A stretch of 64,000 bases of DNA from Arthrobacter sp. StoSoilB22 (GTDB lineage Bacteria > Actinomycetota > Actinomycetes > Actinomycetales > Micrococcaceae). The notes under the pieces were generated by a model, which was not told where the DNA came from, did no database searches, and saw nothing but the letters and a program-made list of their open reading frames with translations. Location of the stretch: positions 4,402,001 to 4,466,000 of the forward strand of contig NZ_AP024652.1 in assembly GCF_019977315.1 (NCBI RefSeq), written 5' to 3'. Numbering within the stretch: the stretch's first letter is position 1; each line of letters starts with the position of its first letter. This document shows, piece after piece, positions 17,711 through 23,907 of this stretch. Position numbers and translations under genes: made by a program.

Positions 17711-17940
17711 TCAGGAATCCATACCGAGGTATCGGTAGACGGTGGCGCGGCTGGCTCCGATGATCTTTCCGATATCCGATGGCTTGAGGCCCCGGGCTTT
17801 CAGTTCATGTGCTCTCTTGACCTTCTCGTGGTCTGTCGTGATTTCCCGGCGTCCTGCTTTGCGTCCGTTAGCAGCTGCAGCCGCCATGCCAGCCTTGGTG
17901 CGCTCGGAAAGCCGGTCTCGTCGCGGCTCGGCGGGGGAGT
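17711..17940 (-). pseudogene. C-terminal remnant of a serine resolvase/recombinase
   Basis: Only the last ~74 codons of a Tn3-type resolvase remain. They encode the end of the catalytic domain (RDRLSERTKAGMAAAAANGRKAGR) and a complete DNA-binding helix-turn-helix (AHELKARGLKPSDIGKIIGASRATVYRYLG). The catalytic serine and all N-terminal parts are missing. Similarity starts at about 17935; upstream of this the reading frame simply runs through the copper operon promoter, so no valid start exists. This is the footprint of a mobile element next to csoR-copZ-copA, and suggests that the copper genes arrived by transfer or that an element was later lost. Insertion or deletion history is inference. 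Confidence 0.8.
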
Positions 17941-17960
17941 AGCTGCTATTTTTCGGGCAA

Positions 17961-18012
17961 TACCCCCAGGGGGTACTTGACTCAATACCCCCTGCGGGTA
18001 TAGTTTCAAGGC
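17961..18012 (+). promoter_or_regulatory. csoR-copZ-copA promoter with two CsoR operators
   Basis: A perfect palindrome TACCCCC-A-GGGGGTA lies at 17961-17975 and a second, imperfect one (ATACCCCCTGCGGGTAT) at 17985-18001. Both match the GC-core/TA-flank pattern of CsoR operators. The -35 TTGACT (17977-17982) and the -10 TATAGT (17999-18004), 16 bases apart, lie between and inside them, so bound CsoR would block polymerase. The -10 ends 8 bases before the csoR ATG, so transcription should begin at or next to the start codon. Confidence 0.85.
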
Positions 18013-18378
18013 ATGAGCACGCCAGACCTGAGCATGAGCCACCCCAATGCACCCATCATCGAGGTGGACCTGGAGCACGCCGCTCCCCACGGGTACACCA
18101 GCAATAAGGACGCCTACCTCAAACGCCTGAAACGGATTGAGGGCCAGGTCCGCGGGATTGCGCGCATGGTGGAGGATGACAAATACTGCATCGACATCCT
18201 GACCCAGATAGCCGCCGCCACCAAGGCCCTTCACGCCGTCAGCCTGGGACTCGTTGAGGAGCACATCGGCCACTGCGTCGTGGGGGCCGCCTCCGAGCCC
18301 GACCCCGAAACCCGCGCCGAACAGATCGACGCCAAAGTGAAGGAGGCCACCGATGCCATCGGGCGCCTGCTGCGGTAA
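18013..18378 (+). CDS. csoR: Copper-sensing repressor CsoR
   Basis: This 121-residue protein is an all-helical CsoR/RcnR-family repressor. The Cu(I) ligands of Mycobacterium tuberculosis CsoR (C36, H61, C65) correspond to C59, H84 and C88 here, a constant offset of 23 residues, in DDKYCIDILTQ and LVEEHIGHCV. The helix KRLKRIEGQVRGIARMVE is the family signature. When copper binds, the repressor leaves the operators just upstream and the operon is expressed. It precedes copZ by 49 bases. The ATG has no ribosome-binding site and sits 8 bases after the -10 hexamer, so the message is probably leaderless. ATG 18034 is a possible later start. Confidence 0.95.
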   Translation: MSTPDLSMSHPNAPIIEVDLEHAAPHGYTSNKDAYLKRLKRIEGQVRGIARMVEDDKYCIDILTQIAAATKALHAVSLGLVEEHIGHCVVGAASEPDPETRAEQIDAKVKEATDAIGRLLR

Positions 18379-18427
18379 TTCAGCCACTAAGCACCACACT
18401 ATTCAACTCATCACCAAGGAGACCCCC

Positions 18428-18661
18428 ATGAGCCAGAGCATCCACACCAACGTCAACGTTTCCGGCATGACGTGCGGTCACTGCGTCTCCAGCGTGAGCG
18501 AAGAACTCGAGTCACTCAACGGTGTCGAAAACGTTGCAGTGGACCTAAATCCCGGCGGCCTGTCAACCGTGACCATCACATCAACCAAGGAGCTTTCGCC
18601 GTCCGAAATCGGCGAGGCCGTGGCAGAAGCCGGCTACCTGGTGGTAGCCAACGAAGCTTAG
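18428..18661 (+). CDS. copZ: Copper chaperone CopZ (heavy-metal-associated domain)
   Basis: This 77-residue protein is a single HMA domain with the metal loop GMTCGHC at residues 13-19, and the SSVSEELESLNGV helix that normally follows. CopZ carries Cu(I) in the cytoplasm to CopA and can load CsoR. AAGGAG lies 7 bases before the ATG; an upstream in-frame start at 18353 overlaps csoR and has no such site. Its stop is 8 bases before the copA start, so the genes are co-transcribed. Confidence 0.94.
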   Translation: MSQSIHTNVNVSGMTCGHCVSSVSEELESLNGVENVAVDLNPGGLSTVTITSTKELSPSEIGEAVAEAGYLVVANEA

Positions 18662-18669
18662 GAGTCCTC

Positions 18670-21147
18670 TTGAGTAGCCAGGAGACTTTCAACCAACCCG
18701 CACAAAGGGTCATCGAACTGGGCATCGAGGGCATGACCTGCGCCTCGTGCGTCAATCGAGTGGAACGAAAACTGGGCAAACTCGAGGGTGTGGAGGCCAG
18801 CGTCAACCTGCCCCTCGAATCAGCCCACGTCACAGTCCCGGCAACCGTGACAGACCAGCAAATCGTGGACACCGTCAACGCGACGGGTTACAAAGCCACC
18901 ATCCGCCACACCCCAGCTCCAAACCCCCGAGAAATCCCCGGACACACTCCCCCTCATCACACCCACGAACACGGCGATGATGTGCTTGAGCCTGCCGGAC
19001 CTGAACGCGAGCATGGCGGCGACGCCGGCGGCATGCGGCAGCATGCGTCTAAGGGAGGCACGACCGAGCATGCCGAGCATGGCGCCGGCGTTGCCGCGCT
19101 CACGGAGCATGCCGAGCATGGCGCCAGCGGCGCCGCGCATATGGATCACGAGAACCACATGGCTCACGGCCCCGCCGCCTCCACGCTCCGCCCACGCTTG
19201 ATCGCCGCTGCCATTCTGACCGTGCCGGTCTTCGCGATCTCCATGATTCCCGCCCTCCAGTTCGCCAACTGGGGATGGGTTGCCGCGGTACTCGCCTTGC
19301 CTGTGGTGAGCTGGGCGGCCTGGCCTTTCCACCGTGCAGCGGCCGTCAATGCCCGGCATCTCGCTTCCACCATGGATACCCTCGTCTCCATCGGTGTGAT
19401 TGCCGCGTACCTTTACTCGGCGTGGCAACTGTTCGCCGATCCCCGTATGACGGAACACCCCGGCATGGAAAGCATGTCCGGCGGAGGCCTCTACTTTGAG
19501 GTGGCTGCCGTAGTCACAACTTTCCTGCTTCTGGGCCGCTACCTTGAAGCGAACGCCAAGGCCAAGGCCGGTAACGCGCTCAAAGCGCTGCTGAACCTTG
19601 GCGCCAAGGACGCAACCATCCTTGTGGACGGCGTTGAGGAGAAGATCCCGGCGGATCAACTCCTTGTGGGGGACGTCATCGTCGTCCGCCCTGGTGAGAA
19701 GATCGCCACCGACGGCGTGGTCACGGACGGCGCGTCCGCCGTCGACGCCTCGCTGGTCACCGGAGAATCGGTGCCGGTGGAGGTTGGGCCGGGCAGTCTG
19801 GTGACGGGCGCTACCATCAACACTTCCGGTCGGCTCTTGGTCCGCGCCACCCGCGTGGGATCGGACACGACCCTCGCTCAGATGGGCCGGCTGGTCAGCC
19901 AAGCGCAGACAGGAAAGGCGCCCATTGCACGGCTCGCTGACAGGATCAGCTCTGTCTTCGTTCCAATTGTGCTGATCATCGCCCTGATCACGTTCCTTGT
20001 ATGGCTGTTCTTCTCGGGCGACCTCAACGCAGCCTTCACCGCAGCCGTTGCGGTTCTGGTGATCGCGTGCCCCTGCGCCCTGGGCCTGGCAACTCCGGTG
20101 GGGCTGCTGACGGGGACGGGACGCGGAGCTCAACTGGGCATCCTCATTAAGGGCCCACAGGTTCTTGAGGACACCCGCCACGTGGACACCATCTTGCTGG
20201 ACAAGACGGGTACTGTCACCAGCGGGAAGCTCGCCGTGGACCACACGGTTGGCCTGAACGGCTACGCTCCGGCAGCCGTTCTGACCCTGGCTGGGGCTGT
20301 CGAATCGGCCTCCGAGCATCCGATCGCGCACGCCATTGCGGCCGCCGCCGAGGATGCGATGCCCGACGCCGGGACCCTCCCGGGTGTCGAAGGCTTCAGT
20401 TCCGCTCCGGGCGGCGGTGTAAGGGGCACCGTCTCACTTGACGGAGTCTCCAAGACCGTAGTTGTCGGACGTTCCGGCTGGTTGGAGGAGAACGGCATTC
20501 CGCTCGATTCAAGCCAACGCGAGGCCCTGGCGGCAGAGGAAAACGGTGGTGCCACAGCCATCTGGGTTGCAGTGGACGGTGAGGCTGCAGGGATCGTGAG
20601 CCTGCGGGACACCATCAAGCCCGGCTCGGCAGCAGCAATCCAGAAGTTGAAGGACTTGGGCATCCGTCCCATCCTGCTGACCGGCGACAATGCCGCAGTG
20701 GCCGCCCAAGTGGCTGCCGCCGTCGGAATTTCACCGGAAGATGTCTTCGCCGGCGTACTTCCGGAGGGCAAAGTTGAGGCGGTTCGGAAGCTGCAGGCTT
20801 CCGGGGCCACTGTTGCCATGGCCGGTGACGGCGTGAACGATGCCGCAGCCCTGGCCCAATCGGACCTTGGTATAGCAATGGGATCGGGGACCGATGTTGC
20901 CATCGAAGCCTCGGACTTGACGGTCATGGGCAGTGATCTTGGTCAGCTGGTGCAGGCGATTGAACTATCGCGCAAGACCCTGTCCACCATCAAGACCAAC
21001 TTGTTCTGGGCGTTCTTCTACAACGCGATTGGCATCCCGGTGGCAGCACTTGGGTTCCTGAATCCGATGATCGCCGGCGCGGCAATGGCGGCCAGCTCTG
21101 TGCTGGTGGTTGCCAACTCGCTGAGGCTGCGCTCGTTCGGGAAGTAG
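18670..21147 (+). CDS. copA: Copper-exporting P1B-type ATPase CopA with His-rich linker
   Basis: This 825-residue pump expels Cu(I). It begins with an HMA domain (GMTCASC, C24 and C27), then a His/Glu-rich linker of about 90 residues with the unit TEHAEHGA repeated (twice in full), then eight membrane spans. The pump core shows the intramembrane C467-P-C469, the phosphorylated D511 in DKTGT, the SEHPIAHAI nucleotide-binding motif and the GDGVNDAAAL hinge. The start is TTG 18670, chosen because AGGAG precedes it by 5 bases and the preceding codons, read in frame, are only the out-of-frame reading of copZ. The His-rich stretch probably binds extra metal and is unusual in CopA. Confidence 0.93.
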   Translation: MSSQETFNQPAQRVIELGIEGMTCASCVNRVERKLGKLEGVEASVNLPLESAHVTVPATVTDQQIVDTVNATGYKATIRHTPAPNPREIPGHTPPHHTHEHGDDVLEPAGPEREHGGDAGGMRQHASKGGTTEHAEHGAGVAALTEHAEHGASGAAHMDHENHMAHGPAASTLRPRLIAAAILTVPVFAISMIPALQFANWGWVAAVLALPVVSWAAWPFHRAAAVNARHLASTMDTLVSIGVIAAYLYSAWQLFADPRMTEHPGMESMSGGGLYFEVAAVVTTFLLLGRYLEANAKAKAGNALKALLNLGAKDATILVDGVEEKIPADQLLVGDVIVVRPGEKIATDGVVTDGASAVDASLVTGESVPVEVGPGSLVTGATINTSGRLLVRATRVGSDTTLAQMGRLVSQAQTGKAPIARLADRISSVFVPIVLIIALITFLVWLFFSGDLNAAFTAAVAVLVIACPCALGLATPVGLLTGTGRGAQLGILIKGPQVLEDTRHVDTILLDKTGTVTSGKLAVDHTVGLNGYAPAAVLTLAGAVESASEHPIAHAIAAAAEDAMPDAGTLPGVEGFSSAPGGGVRGTVSLDGVSKTVVVGRSGWLEENGIPLDSSQREALAAEENGGATAIWVAVDGEAAGIVSLRDTIKPGSAAAIQKLKDLGIRPILLTGDNAAVAAQVAAAVGISPEDVFAGVLPEGKVEAVRKLQASGATVAMAGDGVNDAAALAQSDLGIAMGSGTDVAIEASDLTVMGSDLGQLVQAIELSRKTLSTIKTNLFWAFFYNAIGIPVAALGFLNPMIAGAAMAASSVLVVANSLRLRSFGK

Positions 21148-21222
21148 ACCCAACCAACTGGGCAGTTGTGGGTGTTCAGGAACGTCTGGTCACCCACCAC
21201 TGCCTTGCGGCTCGAGCTGCGG

Positions 21223-21495
21223 CTAGGCAGCCCCAAACCGGACGGCGGCCCGGGCCTTCGCCTTGGCGGCTTCCTCGTCGCGATTCTTCGCCGGCGCATG
21301 GCTCACCAGGGAGTCAAGGAGATGCTGCGTAATATGCGCGATCTCGTGGACGGCCTCCGCGAAGGCTTCCTCGTTGGCCTTGGAGGGCTTGGTGGATCCG
21401 CTGATTTTGCGCACGTATTGCAGGGCAGCGGCCTCCACTTCGGCGCTCGTGGCGTGCGGTTCGAAGTTATGCAGGGTCCTGATATTGCGGCACAT
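21223..21495 (-). CDS. DUF2277-family protein
   Basis: This 90-residue protein begins MCRNIRTLHNFEPHATSAEV, the signature of DUF2277, a small actinobacterial and proteobacterial family of unknown function. A conserved helix (VRKISGSTKPSKANEEAFAE) and a basic, alanine-rich tail follow. The ATG is preceded by TAGCAT at exactly 6 bases on the minus strand with no ribosome-binding site, so a leaderless message is likely. It stands alone, facing away from the copper operon. Confidence 0.85.
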   Translation of the reverse strand: MCRNIRTLHNFEPHATSAEVEAAALQYVRKISGSTKPSKANEEAFAEAVHEIAHITQHLLDSLVSHAPAKNRDEEAAKAKARAAVRFGAA

Positions 21496-21652
21496 AACCC
21501 CATGCTAACTATGGGCAGTGCTACATGGGGAGGGGTGCCCATCGACGGTTTTTGCATTCCCGGGATAGGTTTTAGTTATTGGATCTTCCGGATGAGCCGG
21601 AGGCCGCTGGGGATGCCGAAGAGCTCGGGTCCGAAAAATGAAGGAGAATCTC

Positions 21653-21916
21653 ATGGCTATTTGGGGTGCAGATGTTGATCAGCTTCGTCAGCTCGGTAAC
21701 AAGCTGAAGGCTGGTGCTGAGAACATCGAGCAGCAGCGTTCACAGCTCAAGGGCGCACTTGACGGCACCGACTGGAAGGGCCCGGACGCTGACAAGTTCC
21801 GCGGCGAGTGGGACAGCCAGCACGCTTCGAACCTGAAGAAGGTTGCCGACGCACTTCGCGAAGCCGGCGATCGCGCTCAGAAGAACGCTGAGCAGCAGCA
21901 GCAGGCCTCCAACTAA
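21653..21916 (+). CDS. WXG100-family protein (type VII secretion substrate-like)
   Basis: This 87-residue, all-helical protein has the WXG turn as DWKGPDADKFRGEW in its middle, and two long helices on each side, as in EsxA/CFP-10-type proteins secreted by type VII systems. The C-terminal helix ends in a glutamine run (EQQQQASN). AAGGAG lies 7 bases before the ATG; the upstream in-frame ATG at 21638 contains this site and is less likely. No EccC, EccB or other secretion component is in the window, so the protein is an orphan here. A hairpin terminator follows. Confidence 0.85.
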   Translation: MAIWGADVDQLRQLGNKLKAGAENIEQQRSQLKGALDGTDWKGPDADKFRGEWDSQHASNLKKVADALREAGDRAQKNAEQQQQASN

Positions 21917-21928
21917 GACAGTTGGGAA

Positions 21929-21966
21929 GAATGCCCGGACGCACAGCGTCCGGGCATTCTCTTGTT
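21929..21966 (+). terminator. Terminator behind the WXG100 gene
   Basis: GAATGCCCGGACGC (21929-21942) pairs perfectly with GCGTCCGGGCATTC (21946-21959) around an ACA loop, followed by TCTTGTT. It lies between the WXG100 stop codon and the stop of the converging DMT transporter gene, so it may serve both directions. Confidence 0.85.
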
Positions 21967-21971
21967 AAAGC

Positions 21972-22994
21972 CTATTTCCCGGTGACGTTCACGGAGGGGA
22001 CCGGTTCAACATCGTTCGGGTGATCCAGGACCCGGGCTACTTCCTGAGCTGCCCGCCGATCTCCACGCAGCTCATCGACGCGTACCAGGACCACACCACC
22101 CACAATGAGGAGCCCTCCCAGCAGCTGGATCGTCCCCGGGAGTTCGCCCAAAAGCAGCCAGGCCCAGATCACGGCAAAAAGCACCTCGGTCAGGGACACG
22201 AACGAGGCCACCTTGGACCCCAGGCTGCGGGCAGCCATGATGCCGGTAACGTACGCGAGTACCGTGGCCAGAATGATGAGCCCCACGGCGGAAACCCACC
22301 AGGGGGTGGTCCACGGCCCCAGCGTTGTGTCGGCGGTGCTGAACGTCATGGGCAGCAATCCCACCAGGCCTACGAGCCACATCACCAGCGCTCCCACGAG
22401 GAGGCCCCCTGAAGCGAGCACCAGTGGCGGGAGGGTGTCGTTCTCTTTCGCGGTGATGAAGAAGTAGATGACCAGGCACACGGCTGCGGCCATGCCCCAC
22501 AGAACGCCAACCAAGTCCACCTTCACGGCACCTGTCAGATCAAGCACCAGAACCAGGCCGCCCAGGGACAACAGCGCGCCGGCAGCGGTGAGCGCGCGGG
22601 GCCGGCGTCGGCTGGCAATCCAGAGCCACAGCACAATCATCACCGGAGCCAGGTACTCAAGCAGCAGGGCTACGCCTACGGAGAGGCGGGCAACGGCGTT
22701 GAAGTAGAAGAGCTGGCAACCTGCTACGCCGATGAGACCGAACAGCAGGATGGTCAGCCAGTTGTCCTTGAGTTGGTGCCAACGGCCACGTAGAACCACG
22801 ACGGCGGGAATCACCAGGATGAGCGCGGCACCGGTGAGGCGCACGGCAACTGCGGCGCCGGGTGACCAGCCGGTTTCCAGCATTGATTTGGCAAACGAGC
22901 CGGACGTGCCGAAAACAGCCGAGGAAAAGAGTGCGATGCCGAGTCCTGATGCCAGGAAACTCTTTGCATCAGCCTTCGTCGTTGGAGCTGACAC
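21972..22994 (-). CDS. EamA/DMT-family transporter
   Basis: This 340-residue protein has ten predicted membrane spans in two EamA repeats, each with the typical glycine-rich opening (LFSSAVFGTSGSFAKSML in the first, GLIILATVLAYVTGIMAARSLG in the second). Such proteins often export amino acids or other metabolites; the substrate is unknown. The GTG start at 22994 is supported by CAGGAGG 5-6 bases upstream. The C-terminal tail (GDRRAAQEVARVLDHPNDVEP) is hydrophilic. It is divergent from the CGNR protein and converges on the WXG100 gene. Confidence 0.88.
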   Translation of the reverse strand: MSAPTTKADAKSFLASGLGIALFSSAVFGTSGSFAKSMLETGWSPGAAVAVRLTGAALILVIPAVVVLRGRWHQLKDNWLTILLFGLIGVAGCQLFYFNAVARLSVGVALLLEYLAPVMIVLWLWIASRRRPRALTAAGALLSLGGLVLVLDLTGAVKVDLVGVLWGMAAAVCLVIYFFITAKENDTLPPLVLASGGLLVGALVMWLVGLVGLLPMTFSTADTTLGPWTTPWWVSAVGLIILATVLAYVTGIMAARSLGSKVASFVSLTEVLFAVIWAWLLLGELPGTIQLLGGLLIVGGVVLVRVDELRGDRRAAQEVARVLDHPNDVEPVPSVNVTGK

Positions 22995-23065
22995 AGCAGC
23001 CTCCTGTCAGGAGTAAAGTGGGCTTATGGTCATGACAGTACTCCCGAAACATGTAAGGAGTCAAA

Positions 23066-23614
23066 GTGCTTTTTGCGCCTGACACCGAGGTAGCCCTCCG
23101 TAGCGTCGTTAATCTCATCAACACCGCCGCCAACGGAGAGGAAGCGCTGGTCACCGTGCAGGACCTCAACGCCTTCCTGGACGCCGAAGAGTTCACAGGC
23201 TCGCGGGTCCATACGCCGGCGGAGTTGGATAGCATCAAGCACTTGCGTCGCGAACTGGCAGCCCTGTGGAGCGCCGATGAGGACACGGCGGCAAAGTCCG
23301 TCAACAAGCTGCTCGCCGACGCAAAAGCACTCCCCCAGCTCGTCAAACATGACCACTGGGACTGGCACCTCCACGCCACAACCCCGGAAGCGCCGCTGGC
23401 AGATCGGATGGGCACCGAAGCTGCTATGGCCATCATCGACGTCGTCCGAAGCAAGGAAATGGATCGCATGCGCGTATGCGCTGCGGAGGACTGCGATGCC
23501 GCCGTCCTGGATCTCAGCCGCAACCGCTCCAAGCTCTACTGCGACACCGGCAACTGCGCCAACCGCGCCCACGTCGCGGCATACCGGGCAAGAAAAGCCG
23601 CCGAGGGCGTGTGA
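23066..23614 (+). CDS. CGNR zinc-finger protein (ABATE domain)
   Basis: This 182-residue protein has an N-terminal ABATE-like helical domain and a C-terminal CGNR zinc finger. The zinc ligands are visible as CAAEDCDAAVLD and YCDTGNCANRAHVAAYRARK; the CGNR word itself reads CANR here. Members are presumed transcription regulators found mainly in actinobacteria. GTG 23066 is used because AAGGAG lies 7 bases upstream. It is divergent from the DMT transporter, with 71 bases between start codons, so it may control that gene (inference). Confidence 0.9.
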   Translation: MLFAPDTEVALRSVVNLINTAANGEEALVTVQDLNAFLDAEEFTGSRVHTPAELDSIKHLRRELAALWSADEDTAAKSVNKLLADAKALPQLVKHDHWDWHLHATTPEAPLADRMGTEAAMAIIDVVRSKEMDRMRVCAAEDCDAAVLDLSRNRSKLYCDTGNCANRAHVAAYRARKAAEGV

Positions 23615-23779
23615 TGCCGGCATAACTGCGGCCGCGCGTCTATACGGTCATCCACCTGATGGTCGCACCCGGCTTTTCATGGGAGTGGGCGCCACTTCCC
23701 AGCCGCAGCGCTGGACGTGACAGTCCGGCTATTGACCCCGCTATTGCGCGGCAGTGGTACTTTCGCATCCCTTTTTTCA

Positions 23780-23799
23780 AATGTGACCAGGGTCACATT
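23780..23799. promoter_or_regulatory. CRP/GlxR-type box upstream of the pilus locus
   Basis: AATGTGACC-AG-GGTCACATT is a nearly perfect 20-base palindrome whose core TGTGA-N6-TCACA equals the consensus of CRP and actinobacterial GlxR sites. It lies 109 bases before the first pilus gene, in an otherwise gene-free stretch of 293 bases (23615-23907). The same stretch also holds a short stem CTTACT-CCTC-AGTAAG at about 23831-23846 ahead of the start codon. Confidence 0.75.
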
Positions 23800-23907
23800 C
23801 ATTTCCGCATCATGATTTTCCGTCATGCCGTACTTACTCCTCAGTAAGAAATAAAGGGGCGGCCCTCCAGAGGGTTGATTGGCCATGGCATTAGGAAAAG
23901 GGACTCC

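Noticed and set aside
19060..19140. Tandem repeats in copA considered as a CRISPR-like or microsatellite array
   Set aside because: The units are codons of the His-rich linker in frame, without spacers; they are coding repeats.
18820..20331. Long open frame (503 codons) on the minus strand opposite copA
   Set aside because: CopA motifs are all on the plus strand; the minus-strand reading is low-complexity and His/Arg/Gly-rich without domains.
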